Counted from the first letter of the stretch, positions 1 to 9,365 are shown. The stretch: DNA of 64,000 nt from Pedobacter sp. UBA4863 (GCF_002399615.1 NZ_DHDZ01000036.1:66107-130106), one strand, 5' to 3'. Notes: generated from the letters alone by a model not told the origin. A program made the numbers and translations.

Positions 1-942
1 ACAAAAGGTATTGAAGATGTTTCTTGGGAACAAAAAATGGATGATATTGCCTTTGTAGATAAAGTGCGTTTTTCTAGTCTGCCTTCCTCACAAGCTAAAA
101 GTAAAACTTCAAAAGGTTATAACAATCCGCTAACCATATATTCTTATGTATTTATTCCTAAAAGTCTAGATCAGAATAAAAAATACCCGTTAATGGTTTT
201 GGTACATGGTGGGGTGCATGGCAATTTTGGTTTGTCTAATATTCACATTGTTAAAGAATTGGTGGCACAAGGTTATGTAGTAGCCGCTCCAGAGTACAGA
301 GGTAGCACAGGTTACGGTCGTAAATTTCAACGAGAAATAGATTATGGCGGCCGCGAGATAGACGACACCAAGCACACCAGAGATTACATGGTGAAAAACT
401 ACGATTTTGTAGATAAAAACAGAGTAGGTGTAATGGGCTGGAGCCATGGCGGTATGCATGCCCTGATGAACCTGTTTCAATTTCCAGAAAGTTATGCGGT
501 AGGTTTTGCAGGTGTGCCTGTAAGCGATTTAATTATGCGATTAGGATATATGGATGATGCCTATAGAAAATTATTTTCTGCTGATTACCATATTGGAAAA
601 GAAGTGCACCAAAACGTAAAAGAATACCGTAAACGCTCACCAGCTTTTAATGCCGATAAACTTAAATCGCCATTGTTGATACATGCCAATACTAACGATG
701 ATGATGTATTGATAGAAGAAGTAGAACACTTAATTAGTGCATTAAAGGCGAACAATAAAAAATTCGATTATAAAATTTATCAGGATGCCCCTGGCGGCCA
801 TCATTTTGATAGGATAGATAATTACGAATCTAAAGAAGCACGTTTAGTAGTCTATAAATTCTTAGAAAAATACTTAAAACCTAGCGCTCCTTTTGCGTCG
901 GTAGAAGCGATGACCAAAGCAGCTTATTATCCAGTTAAATAA
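1..942 (+). CDS. S9 prolyl oligopeptidase family protein, 3' part
   Basis: The reading frame is open from base 1, so the gene begins outside the window; the ATG at 37 is probably internal. The visible part is the C-terminal alpha/beta-hydrolase catalytic domain of an S9 serine peptidase. It has the oxyanion-side motif VHGGVHG, the nucleophile elbow GWSHGG (Ser codon at 442-444), a candidate acidic residue in NDDDV and the catalytic His in GGHHF near the C-terminus. S9 enzymes cleave oligopeptides, often after proline, and usually carry a beta-propeller upstream that would lie outside this window. A dipeptidyl aminopeptidase or acylaminoacyl peptidase cannot be told apart here. The next gene starts 67 bases later on the same strand. 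Confidence 0.88.
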   Translation, partial: TKGIEDVSWEQKMDDIAFVDKVRFSSLPSSQAKSKTSKGYNNPLTIYSYVFIPKSLDQNKKYPLMVLVHGGVHGNFGLSNIHIVKELVAQGYVVAAPEYRGSTGYGRKFQREIDYGGREIDDTKHTRDYMVKNYDFVDKNRVGVMGWSHGGMHALMNLFQFPESYAVGFAGVPVSDLIMRLGYMDDAYRKLFSADYHIGKEVHQNVKEYRKRSPAFNADKLKSPLLIHANTNDDDVLIEEVEHLISALKANNKKFDYKIYQDAPGGHHFDRIDNYESKEARLVVYKFLEKYLKPSAPFASVEAMTKAAYYPVK

Positions 943-1009
943 ACCAACCAATGGCTTAAGGAGTAGGGCTAGTTTAATAAAATCTGCTCCATTACCTAAA
1001 ACAAATACA

Positions 1010-3274
1010 ATGATGAAAATTTTTACAAAACTTTTAACATTAATAGCGCTAAGCCTACTAACTACAGAAGCTATGGCACAAATTTTTGTAGATGCCAGTA
1101 AAACCAGTGGAGGTAATAATGGAACATCTTGGACTGATGCCTACACAGATTTACAGTTAGCTTTAGATGACCCAAACCTCATCACTATCGGCCAAATTTG
1201 GGTGGCTAAGGGAATTTACAAACCATCTAAAACTTTTGGAGGGGCGGTAGAAAGTCCCGTTTCTAGAGACGCTACGTTTGTACTTCCACAAGGGGTAAGA
1301 ATTTACGGTGGTTTTGCTGGAACCGAAGGTTTTCTTTCACAAAGAGATGCTCTTAAGGTACATACGGATAATAAAACAACGCTAAGTGGAGATTTTAATG
1401 AGGATGATGGGGTATCTACAGATGCAAAGGGTATAGTTACAGGCATTACAAATAATGGAGAAAACGCTTATCACGTAGTAGTTTCGTACAATAATACCGC
1501 TACTACAGTTTTAGACGGTTTTACTATTAGTGGAGGTAATGCAGATGGTGCGGGGAGCATCACACCCGAAAGTGGTTACGCAGTTCCTAAAAACCAAGGT
1601 GGGGGTATTTTCCTTCGTAAGAGTAGCCCTGTGTTAAACAATCTAATTGTTAAAAATAATAATGCTACAGCGGCTCAAGCCGGCTCTGGAATGTATATTC
1701 ATGGAGGAAAACAAAACTTAAATCCTATTTCAACAGATTTAATTTCTATTACGCAAACTACGTTTTTAAATAACCATGCTCCAAATGCTGTGCATGCAAA
1801 CACCTATAATCATGGAGCAGGAGCTGGTGTTTTCATCGCTGCTGAGAGCGCAACTTATATTGCTAATGTTGCTATTTCAGATTGTACATTTTCAGGAAAT
1901 TTTTCAAAAGGTATTGGAGCATTAAGACCTGGTGGAAATGTTAATCTAACTGTTAGTGGTTCCACATTTTATCGAAATAGAGCTACTTATGGAGGTGCTG
2001 TTTACTTACAAAGTAATCAAACTACACCAATAAAAATTAAAAACTGTTCTTTCATCGAAAATGAAGGAACAAGCCAAGGAGGCGCAATTAATTCAAATAC
2101 GAATGGTAATTTAGAGGTATATAACTCTAAGTTTATCCGTAACGAAAGCACTTCCGGAGGAGGTATTTTTACTACAGGTAGTTTTCAGACTTTAGCAGTA
2201 AGTACCTTGTTTTATAAGAACGTAAGTACAGGAACAGGAGGAGGAATTACCATTTCAGGTGCCTCAGGTAGAGTTGTAAATTGTGTTTTTTTTGAAAATG
2301 AATCAGCTACAAACGGAGGGGCCCTACGACTTGCAACTAGCGGTACGTTGACAGTTCAAAATACAATTATCTTAGGTAATACTTCTACAGCTGGAGCTAT
2401 AGATATATCAAGAAGCGGTACCGCCGTAATTAACGTATCTAACTCTTTTGCTCAAGCAGCAGCAGAAACGGGTATTACCTACAACGCTGGAGTTAGAACA
2501 GATGTAGTTGCTAATGATATCTTCGTTAATACTACAAATGCTAATCATGATGACTTTTTAAAACTAATAGAGATTAATACAAATCCCGCAATTGATGCTG
2601 GTCTTGATGCAGACTATGATGAAGTTACTTTGGGCGATAAAGATATAAGAGGTTACAATCGTAAATATAATTTTAAAGGTAACTCTGTAAACCAAATTGA
2701 TTTAGGTGTTTACGAGATTATTCCCTTAGCCGTAGTGTTGCCAGTTAAATTATCTGCTGCCTTGTCTGCAAAATCAAACGGCAGTTCAATAATCGTAACT
2801 TGGGTTACCGAAACAGAAACCAACAACAGCCACTTCGTATTAGAGAAAAGTACCGATGGTGTAACCTTTGTAACCATCGCTACACCTGTATCCAAAGGCA
2901 ATGGCGCCAATTATAGCCATACCGATTATAGTCCGTTAGCTGGAACAAGTTATTACCGACTTAGCCAAGTAGATAAAGATGGCACCAAGGTAACTTTCGA
3001 TCCGGTGGTAGTAAACTTTTCTTTACAAGATAAGGCTTCGGTAAATGTTTATCCAAACCCCGCGGTTGGCGGTAAAATAACCATCAACTTGGCAGGAAAT
3101 AAATTTACCAAATTGCAGTTGGTTAACCTACAGGGACAAAGTTTGCAATCATTAAAAATTGCTGCAAACGAAACCGAGAAAACAGTAGATATTTCAAATT
3201 ACCCTAGTGGAACTTATTTTATTGTACTTAGCAACGGTGCAGAGAAGACCATTAAAAAAATATTGAAACCATAA
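1010..3274 (+). CDS. Secreted parallel beta-helix protein with type IX (type A) sorting domain
   Basis: The 754-residue product starts with a signal peptide (residues 1-24, ending EAMAQ). An opening YVDASKTSGGNNGTSW-type segment is followed by a long right-handed beta-helix region (about 130-500) full of GGG(I/V) and GGA(V/I/L) turns with short N-rich strands, as in pectate-lyase-like and choice-of-anchor Q proteins. A region at about 580-665 resembles the fibronectin-like linker before sorting domains. The last ~75 residues form a type A sorting domain, with VYPNPAVGGK, then SGTYFIV and a basic end (KILKP). The protein is therefore predicted to be exported by Sec, then carried to the surface by the type IX system. 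The ligand or substrate is unknown. It is paralogous to the next gene. Confidence 0.88.
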   Translation: MMKIFTKLLTLIALSLLTTEAMAQIFVDASKTSGGNNGTSWTDAYTDLQLALDDPNLITIGQIWVAKGIYKPSKTFGGAVESPVSRDATFVLPQGVRIYGGFAGTEGFLSQRDALKVHTDNKTTLSGDFNEDDGVSTDAKGIVTGITNNGENAYHVVVSYNNTATTVLDGFTISGGNADGAGSITPESGYAVPKNQGGGIFLRKSSPVLNNLIVKNNNATAAQAGSGMYIHGGKQNLNPISTDLISITQTTFLNNHAPNAVHANTYNHGAGAGVFIAAESATYIANVAISDCTFSGNFSKGIGALRPGGNVNLTVSGSTFYRNRATYGGAVYLQSNQTTPIKIKNCSFIENEGTSQGGAINSNTNGNLEVYNSKFIRNESTSGGGIFTTGSFQTLAVSTLFYKNVSTGTGGGITISGASGRVVNCVFFENESATNGGALRLATSGTLTVQNTIILGNTSTAGAIDISRSGTAVINVSNSFAQAAAETGITYNAGVRTDVVANDIFVNTTNANHDDFLKLIEINTNPAIDAGLDADYDEVTLGDKDIRGYNRKYNFKGNSVNQIDLGVYEIIPLAVVLPVKLSAALSAKSNGSSIIVTWVTETETNNSHFVLEKSTDGVTFVTIATPVSKGNGANYSHTDYSPLAGTSYYRLSQVDKDGTKVTFDPVVVNFSLQDKASVNVYPNPAVGGKITINLAGNKFTKLQLVNLQGQSLQSLKIAANETEKTVDISNYPSGTYFIVLSNGAEKTIKKILKP
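3040..3223 (+). repeat. 184-bp exact direct repeat, copy 1 (encodes sorting domain)
   Basis: This stretch is identical base for base to 5893-6076. It encodes most of the type A sorting domain, from VNVYPNP to SGTYFI. The DNA just outside it differs between the two genes, while the rest of the paralogs is much more diverged, so recent gene conversion or domain duplication is likely. Confidence 0.95.
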
Positions 3275-3290
3275 ACAATGGTTTTTAAAA
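3266..3290 (+). terminator. Putative terminator overlapping the stop codon
   Basis: AAACCAT (3266-3272) pairs with ATGGTTT (3278-3284) and is followed by a T/A-rich run. The stop codon TAA (3272-3274) lies in the stem-loop. A second hairpin (GCAGCAT 3322-3328 with ATGCTGC 3337-3343) follows without a T-run. Confidence 0.5.
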
Positions 3291-3427
3291 TTTCATTGCA
3301 AACTTATTATTGTTTTTCGTGGCAGCATGGCTTTCTATGCTGCTATAGAAAAGCAATAGTAAATTAAACTAATTCTGGTCAAGAGTTATTCTTGATAAAT
3401 AATTGATCATCAACTAAAACCAAAACT

Positions 3428-6127
3428 ATGATGAAAATTTTTACTAAACTTTTAATGTTATGCGCTTTTTGTTTGTTTGCTAACAGCGCAAAAGCTCAAA
3501 TCTATGTTGACGCAAGCAAAACCAGCGGCGCCAACAATGGTACTTCTTGGACCAACGCCTATGTTAATTTGCAGGATGCTTTAAATGCGGCGACTACTGG
3601 CGATCAAATTTGGGTAGCAAAAGGAACTTACTATCCCACTGCAAAATTAGACCCTGCAGGAACCGACAGGGATAAAACCTTTATCCTTAAAGAAGGAGTG
3701 AAAGTTTATGGCGGTTTTACAGGCGCTGGCACAGAAACCTCTGTTAATGATAGAGTTAACATTAGTACTACTAATGAAACCATTTTAAGTGGCGATTTTA
3801 ATAATGATGATGTAACAACTTTAGATCCCAACGGAACTATTGAAAGCATTACTGGCAACACTGAAAACGCCCACCACGTAGTAATTTCTTATAATCATAG
3901 CACAGCTACTGTTTTAGATGGTTTTACCATTAAAGGCGGTAATGCAGATGGAACAGGTAACATTACTGTTGATGCCGATTACGATTTTGCAAGAAATTCT
4001 GGAGGGGGAGTTTATGCTAGATATAGCAGCCCTATATTGAATAATTTGGTTATAAAGAACAATCATGCTCTACTAAATGGAGCAGGTATTTATATCAGTA
4101 GTGCTAGAAAAATTGAGAGTCCTAAATCAGGCGAAGACTTAGTGATTAGTAATAGCTTGCTTGAATACAACTGGGGCTCTAATGTAGGCACTTCTTTTAC
4201 TGGAAGTGCGGGGGCAGGTATAGCGGTTACCGGTACATCTGGCTATATATATAAAGCTAGCTTCTCTAATCTTATTTTTAATGGCAACTGGGGTGGTGGC
4301 ATGGCAGGAGCTTTGCGTGTATTTGCTAATCTTAATGCAGAAGTTTCTAATTGCACATTTACTAAGAATAAATCAAGACACGGAGGGGCAGTTTACGTGC
4401 AGTCTAATCCCTTAACCCCACTAAAAATTATAGGTTGCACCTTCACTAAAAATTTTGGGTCTAACGGAGGAGCAATAGAGGGAAATAACTCAACAAATTT
4501 AGTTCTTGAGAATACCGTTTTCAATGAAAACAATGCTACCAATGGAGGTGGGATATATATATTGGGTGGTGATGGTGCTAGATCTGTCCTTAATGTTACT
4601 GGAGGAGAGTTTAATGAGAATATTGCTACAACTGGAGGTGGAATAAGAGTTAGCCAATCTGTAGAGTTAAACATTGATGGTACAAATTTTATAAAAAATA
4701 CCGGAGGGGCTATTAACCTTTTAGGAGTTGCAGACTTACCATCTAATGCAATCATAAGTAATGCTAGTTTTATTGAAAATAGTTTTACAGAAGGTGGTGC
4801 AATTAGAACAAGTACCAACTCTACATTAAATTTGGTAAACTCTAACTTTAAAAAAAACACAGCCACTGTAAACGGTGGCGCTATTTTTATGACAGGTCTG
4901 GCGGCTCCAAATATTAGTGTTGTAAATATTAGTGGAGGTGTTTTTGAAGAAAACTATACAGATGGAATGGGCGGAGCTTTATATAGGGCAACCAACAGCA
5001 AACTTAGTATAAATAATGCTCAGTTTCTTCGTAATGCACCAAAAGGTAGCGGAGCCGCTATCTATGTGAGTGGTGATAATGGGGCTGAAGATTCATATAA
5101 TAACATTTTGTTTTATCAGAACAATTCAACTACCAGTTCTGGCGGAGGAATAACCATAGCAGGAGCTGCTAAGGCTAAGTTAGTTGGTGCCACTTTTTAT
5201 GGAAATGGAGGCACTGTCGGGGGAGCAATCAGAATGACAAGTACAAGTGGTAGTCTTAAATTGTATAATTCTATCATATATAATAATACAGCAAGAACCG
5301 ATAATACTCATGACATTTCCGATGCAGGAGCTACTGTAGATATTAAGAACACCTTGACCCAAGTTTATGGTAATGATGGGATTAACGGGGTTAAAGTAGG
5401 AGCAACACCATTGTTTATGAGTACAACTTATGGAGAGCCGCTTTTCTTGAGACCATCAGCGGGAGTGTCAAATCCAATTCTTGATGCCGGAGATAATTTA
5501 CTGATACCAGCAAGTATTTCAATAGATTTAGCGGGTCTTAACCGTATTGGTGGTAGCGGAACGGTAGATATGGGTGCTTATGAGTATCATACCGTACTAC
5601 CTATAAAACTATTAGATTTTTCAACTAAAGCCAATAACAATTCGATAGTGATAAATTGGACTACAGCTTCAGAGACTAATAACAGTCATTTTGTATTAGA
5701 GAGAAGTGCTGATGGGGTAAACTTTGTAACCATCACTACACCTATATCCAAAGGTAATGGCGCCAATTATAGCCATACAGATTTTTCACCGGTCAGCGGC
5801 AATAATTACTATAAGCTAACACAGGTAGATAATGATGGTACTAAAGTAACTTACGAAACAATAGTAGTTAACTTCTCGTTAAAAGCAAATGAGGTAAATG
5901 TTTATCCAAACCCCGCGGTTGGCGGTAAAATAACCATCAACTTGGCAGGAAATAAATTTACCAAATTGCAGTTGGTTAACCTACAGGGACAAAGTTTGCA
6001 ATCATTAAAAATTGCTGCAAACGAAACCGAGAAAACAGTAGATATTTCAAATTACCCTAGTGGAACTTATTTTATTTTCCTGTCCGACGGAACAAATATC
6101 ACTACTAAAAAAGTAATTAAACCTTAA
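3428..6127 (+). CDS. Secreted parallel beta-helix protein with type IX (type A) sorting domain (paralog)
   Basis: The 899-residue product has a signal peptide (1-24, ending NSAKAQ), the same YVDASKTSGANNGTSW opening as the upstream gene, and a longer beta-helix with more GGA/GGG turns between about 160 and 640. The late linker (ETNNSHFVLE, then HTDFSPVSG) also matches the paralog. The last ~75 residues are the type A sorting domain, identical to its neighbour up to SGTYFI and then diverging (FLSDGTNITTKK). It is predicted to be a surface or secreted type IX substrate. The two genes lie 153 bases apart in tandem and probably arose by duplication followed by loss or gain of helix coils. The function is not recognisable beyond adhesin-like or polysaccharide-binding possibilities. 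Confidence 0.88.
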   Translation: MMKIFTKLLMLCAFCLFANSAKAQIYVDASKTSGANNGTSWTNAYVNLQDALNAATTGDQIWVAKGTYYPTAKLDPAGTDRDKTFILKEGVKVYGGFTGAGTETSVNDRVNISTTNETILSGDFNNDDVTTLDPNGTIESITGNTENAHHVVISYNHSTATVLDGFTIKGGNADGTGNITVDADYDFARNSGGGVYARYSSPILNNLVIKNNHALLNGAGIYISSARKIESPKSGEDLVISNSLLEYNWGSNVGTSFTGSAGAGIAVTGTSGYIYKASFSNLIFNGNWGGGMAGALRVFANLNAEVSNCTFTKNKSRHGGAVYVQSNPLTPLKIIGCTFTKNFGSNGGAIEGNNSTNLVLENTVFNENNATNGGGIYILGGDGARSVLNVTGGEFNENIATTGGGIRVSQSVELNIDGTNFIKNTGGAINLLGVADLPSNAIISNASFIENSFTEGGAIRTSTNSTLNLVNSNFKKNTATVNGGAIFMTGLAAPNISVVNISGGVFEENYTDGMGGALYRATNSKLSINNAQFLRNAPKGSGAAIYVSGDNGAEDSYNNILFYQNNSTTSSGGGITIAGAAKAKLVGATFYGNGGTVGGAIRMTSTSGSLKLYNSIIYNNTARTDNTHDISDAGATVDIKNTLTQVYGNDGINGVKVGATPLFMSTTYGEPLFLRPSAGVSNPILDAGDNLLIPASISIDLAGLNRIGGSGTVDMGAYEYHTVLPIKLLDFSTKANNNSIVINWTTASETNNSHFVLERSADGVNFVTITTPISKGNGANYSHTDFSPVSGNNYYKLTQVDNDGTKVTYETIVVNFSLKANEVNVYPNPAVGGKITINLAGNKFTKLQLVNLQGQSLQSLKIAANETEKTVDISNYPSGTYFIFLSDGTNITTKKVIKP
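5893..6076 (+). repeat. 184-bp exact direct repeat, copy 2 (encodes sorting domain)
   Basis: Identical to 3040-3223; see that entry. The copies lie at the same position in two tandem paralogs. Confidence 0.95.
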
Positions 6128-6161
6128 AACATTAAAAAACCAATAAACTATTTCATGAGAG

Positions 6162-6192
6162 GGTCAGCTAAAATTTAGCTGGCCTTTTTTGT
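6162..6192 (+). terminator. Intrinsic terminator
   Basis: GGTCAGCTAAA (6162-6172) pairs with TTTAGCTGGCC (6174-6184) with one G-T pair, followed by TTTTTT. It ends the beta-helix gene pair. Confidence 0.8.
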
Positions 6193-6208
6193 GCATTAAG
6201 GTGGCTGG

Positions 6209-6622
6209 TCAAGAATTTTTTCTAAAAAATAACCCACCAATAATATTCCAAAACCACCTATTTGTATCGGTTTTAGCCTCACCACAATCTATTATCCCAC
6301 TTCTAAAAGCCACAAAATTGGCCATTCTTTCTATAAAAGAGAACTTGACATTTCTTTTTGTCCAAAGCGCAATACGATAAGCCACTAAATGCCCCCAAAT
6401 TTCTGCAACGAACGACGCATTATTGATAGCTAAAGCTTGTTGATAGTACTTTTGATAATCGGTTTTGATAAGATTAACCAAATGGCTACAATTTTTATAA
6501 ATTTCTTTGATACCTTTATTAGAAGTATATGCAGTAAGGTCGATACTCACTAAAGTTAACCTAAAATTTACTTTTATTGACTTTTGGCAAATGAGGTAAG
6601 TGTTTGTAATTAGCGTATCCAT
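6209..6622 (-). CDS. Hypothetical protein, 137 aa
   Basis: This soluble-looking protein starts at an ATG (6620-6622) and ends just before the terminator of the convergent gene pair. No catalytic motif is visible. The C-terminal half is rich in aromatic residues (EIWGHLVAYRIALW, then IIDCGEAKTDTNRWFW). I have the impression that short proteins with a similar W-H-L-A-Y and IDCGE pattern recur in Sphingobacteriaceae, but I cannot verify that here. The coding call rests on the long open frame in AT-rich DNA and on plausible composition. The opposite-strand 63-codon frame at 6189-6380 is its shadow. Function unknown. Confidence 0.55.
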   Translation of the reverse strand: MDTLITNTYLICQKSIKVNFRLTLVSIDLTAYTSNKGIKEIYKNCSHLVNLIKTDYQKYYQQALAINNASFVAEIWGHLVAYRIALWTKRNVKFSFIERMANFVAFRSGIIDCGEAKTDTNRWFWNIIGGLFFRKNS

Positions 6623-6655
6623 TTAATGTTAAAATAGAAAAATCATACCGGTTAT

Positions 6656-6665
6656 CAAACGTTTG
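6656..6665. promoter_or_regulatory. LacI-type operator, distal copy
   Basis: Perfect 10-bp palindrome CAAACGTTTG in the intergenic region. It matches the core of the second copy at 6832-6841 and has the CG-centred symmetry typical of LacI-family operators. Confidence 0.55.
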
Positions 6666-6830
6666 CACACATATTTGTTTAGTAAGCCGTTATAATAAGG
6701 CATTTGCATGTATTTTAAGAAGAATACAATATAATGCTCTTGCCCTACATTTATAAAATTAAAATAGCTGAAGGCATATCATATCGGTAATTCTAAAATT
6801 ATATAAATTGTTAAGCATGGGCTAGTATTA

Positions 6831-6842
6831 GCAAACGTTTGC
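6831..6842. promoter_or_regulatory. LacI-type operator, proximal copy
   Basis: Perfect 12-bp palindrome GCAAACGTTTGC about 100 bases before the MocA-family gene at 6940. Together with the copy at 6656-6665 (176 bases apart) it suggests binding, possibly with looping, by the LacI-family regulator encoded at 8323-9348. Confidence 0.65.
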
Positions 6843-6939
6843 GCTATTAAAAGGAGTGTTATAATTGCTAACTAAGTTATCTTTTTAATTAATTTAACCT
6901 CAATTACAAAAAAAACACACAACCTGATCATAAAATTAT

Positions 6940-8286
6940 ATGGAAAGAAGAGATTTTATAAAAAATGGAGCGATGGCTGCGGCCGGAATTACTATTTTGC
7001 CAACTGGATCTTTATTCGCGAAAGATACTAAAAAGGTACGGTTAGGGTACATTGGAGTTGGTGCACGCGGCATGAACCACATTAGAGAAGGGCTTTTAAG
7101 AGACGATGTAGAAATCGTAGCTTTTTGCGATACTCAAGAATGGGCATTAAGCAATTGTAGAAAAGCAATCGCAAAAGCGGGCAAACCCACTGCCAAAGAG
7201 TACACCGGATCTTTAGATGCCTACAAAGCAATGGTCGATAGAAAAGATATTGATGCAATTATTATTTCTACGCCTTGGCAATTTCACCACGAGCAGGCCA
7301 TTTACGCGATGACTGCAGGAAAATATGTGGGCTGTGAAGTAATTGCTGGCTTAACGGTTAAAGAACATTGGGACATTGTACGCACCTCTGAAAAAACGGG
7401 AATGCCATACATGACCTTAGAGAATGTATGCTACCGTAGAGATGTAATGGCAGCCCTAAACATGGTAAGACAAGGTTTATTTGGTGAGTTGTTACACTTA
7501 GAAGGTGGCTACCAGCACGATTTAAGAGAAGTGCTATTTAATGATGGAAAAAGATATTATGGCGGAGGGGTAGAATTTGGCCCCAAAGCAATGAGCGAAG
7601 CACAGTGGCGTACGCAATTTAATATTGATGTCGATGGTGATTTATATCCTACCCATGGTGCAGGCCCAATTATGCAGTACATTGATATCAATAGAGGCAA
7701 CCGCTTTACCAATTTAGTTTCTTTTAGCTCTAAAGCTAGAGGACTGGCCGATTACGTAGAAAAAAAATCTCCAGGACATCCAAATGCAAAAATTAATTAT
7801 AAAAATGGCGATATCACTACCACTTTATTAAACTGTGCAAATGGCGAAACAGTAATGTTAACACACGATACGCATTTACCTCGCCCCTATTCATTAGGCT
7901 TTAGGGTGCAAGGAACCGATGGTTTGTGGATGGATGTGAACAAGTCTGTGCACATTGAGGGTGTTTCTAAGCCACATGCTTGGGATAAGGCCGAAGAGTG
8001 GTTTAAAAAATATGACCATCCGCTATGGAAAAAATATGAAGCTACTGCTGCCGGTGCGGGTCATGGGGGTATGGATTGGTTTGTTTTTAACGCTTTTATT
8101 CTTGCAGTAAAAGATAAAAAGCAAACGCCAATAGACGTTTACGATTCGGTAACCATGAGCGTAATCACACCGTTATCTACCAAATCGCTTAAAGAAGGAA
8201 ATAAACCTCAGGAATTTCCAGATTTTACCCAAGGAAAATGGAAAACCAAGAAAAACACATTTGCGCTAGACGATAGCGGATACTAA
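6940..8286 (+). CDS. Gfo/Idh/MocA family protein, GH109-like (putative alpha-N-acetylgalactosaminidase)
   Basis: The 448-residue product opens with a twin-arginine-like signal (ERRDFIKNG, hydrophobic stretch, cut near LFA), so it is likely exported folded with bound cofactor. A Rossmann NAD(P) motif GYIGVGARG sits at about 36-44. The stretches ENVCYRRDVMAALNMV, GGYQHDLREV, YPTHGAGP, NRGNRFTNL, FRVQGTDGLWMDVNKS and AGHGGMDWFV strongly resemble GH109 enzymes, which remove terminal N-acetylgalactosamine by an NAD-dependent redox mechanism. Related sugar oxidoreductases remain possible. Two operators upstream and the LacI-family gene just downstream, pointing toward it, suggest sugar-responsive control. 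Confidence 0.82.
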   Translation: MERRDFIKNGAMAAAGITILPTGSLFAKDTKKVRLGYIGVGARGMNHIREGLLRDDVEIVAFCDTQEWALSNCRKAIAKAGKPTAKEYTGSLDAYKAMVDRKDIDAIIISTPWQFHHEQAIYAMTAGKYVGCEVIAGLTVKEHWDIVRTSEKTGMPYMTLENVCYRRDVMAALNMVRQGLFGELLHLEGGYQHDLREVLFNDGKRYYGGGVEFGPKAMSEAQWRTQFNIDVDGDLYPTHGAGPIMQYIDINRGNRFTNLVSFSSKARGLADYVEKKSPGHPNAKINYKNGDITTTLLNCANGETVMLTHDTHLPRPYSLGFRVQGTDGLWMDVNKSVHIEGVSKPHAWDKAEEWFKKYDHPLWKKYEATAAGAGHGGMDWFVFNAFILAVKDKKQTPIDVYDSVTMSVITPLSTKSLKEGNKPQEFPDFTQGKWKTKKNTFALDDSGY

Positions 8287-8297
8287 ACTAACAAAAG

Positions 8298-8324
8298 TGC
8301 CATCGTAAAGATGGCATTTTTGTT
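8298..8324. terminator. Terminator between convergent genes
   Basis: TGCCATC (8298-8304) and GATGGCA (8310-8316) form a stem with a 5-base loop, followed on the plus strand by TTTTTGTT. It separates the MocA gene from the convergent LacI-family gene. Confidence 0.8.
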
Positions 8325-9348
8325 AACTCAGTGTTTTTACATTCTCCATCAGCTCCGATTCGATCACTATTTTGTAGAAGGCCTGTTCTTCGCCATTATC
8401 ATCGTTTTTAATGATGTCTAAGAGCGTATCAATAGCTTTTTGGCCTTGTATGGCGGGGAACTGTTCTACCGAAGCTAGCGGCGGAAATTCCATGTATTCT
8501 GTAATGGGAGAATTTGCGAAACTTACAAACTCTATTTCTTCATTTATTTTAATGCCCATTTTTAAGGCATGCTTAATTGCAAAGGCCGATACATAATCAT
8601 TAAAAGATACAATTGCAGTTAGTTTACGCTTATGTTTAAGCAGTGTTTCTAAGGCAGCGTTACTTCCCTCTTTGGTTAAATCGCAATTAACAATAAAAGA
8701 TGGGTCATATTTCAGTCGGTTTCTTTGAAGCGCTTTAATATAGCCTTCCTTTCTTTGTCCGCTGGCAATTAAAGAAGTAGGGCCATTTATTAATCCAATG
8801 TTTCTATGCCCGCGTTTTAGCAAATAATGTACTGCCGCTATACTGCCAGTTTCTATGTTACACGCCACATAGTGGATATTTTTGAGCGGCGGAATTCTAT
8901 CAAAGAAAACGATAGGTATGCCATATTTTTTTAATTGCTCAAAGTGCTCGAAATTAGACGTGTCTTTGGCTACCGATACTAATAATCCATCAATTCGGTG
9001 AGCTTTTAATTTCTCTACCAACAGTTTTTCACGTTCTTCATCATCATGAGATTGCGCTAACAAAACCGTATAGTTTCTCTTATAGGCAATATCTTCGATC
9101 GCACTAATGGCAGCAGCAAAAAAGGCCTCGGCCAATTCTGGTAAAATAACGCCAATGGTAAAAGTTTTGCCCTTTTGAAAAAAAATGGCAGTTTGGTTGG
9201 GCTCATAGCCCATTTGGTCGGCGGTTTGCTTTACCCTTTGCTGGGTTAATAAGCTAATACTGGGGTGTCCGTGTAAAGCCCTCGAAACCGTCGAAAAAGA
9301 TAAATCAAGCTTTTTTGCAATTTCTTTAATGGTTACGGGTTTTTTCAT
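8323..9348 (-). CDS. LacI family transcriptional regulator
   Basis: The 341-residue product has the LacI helix-turn-helix at the N-terminus (VTIKEIAKKLDLSFSTVSRA, residues 4-23), followed by the hinge and a periplasmic-binding-protein-like sensor domain beginning at TIGVILPEL. Such regulators bind CG-centred palindromes and release them on binding a sugar. It converges on the GH109-like gene, whose promoter region carries two CAAACGTTTG palindromes, so this gene is the obvious candidate to bind them. None is seen in front of its own gene, which instead has a TATCTTTG -7 element. Confidence 0.93.
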   Translation of the reverse strand: MKKPVTIKEIAKKLDLSFSTVSRALHGHPSISLLTQQRVKQTADQMGYEPNQTAIFFQKGKTFTIGVILPELAEAFFAAAISAIEDIAYKRNYTVLLAQSHDDEEREKLLVEKLKAHRIDGLLVSVAKDTSNFEHFEQLKKYGIPIVFFDRIPPLKNIHYVACNIETGSIAAVHYLLKRGHRNIGLINGPTSLIASGQRKEGYIKALQRNRLKYDPSFIVNCDLTKEGSNAALETLLKHKRKLTAIVSFNDYVSAFAIKHALKMGIKINEEIEFVSFANSPITEYMEFPPLASVEQFPAIQGQKAIDTLLDIIKNDDNGEEQAFYKIVIESELMENVKTLS

Positions 9349-9365
9349 AGCTTTTACAGTATGTA

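Noticed and set aside
4393..4866. 157-codon open frame on the minus strand
   Set aside because: It is antisense to the beta-helix gene; its repetitive Pro-Pro composition mirrors the GGA/GGG repeats on the plus strand.
1010..6127. Internal tandem DNA repeats of the beta-helix region as a CRISPR or satellite
   Set aside because: Repeats are at protein level only, of irregular length and degenerate DNA sequence. No constant spacers exist.
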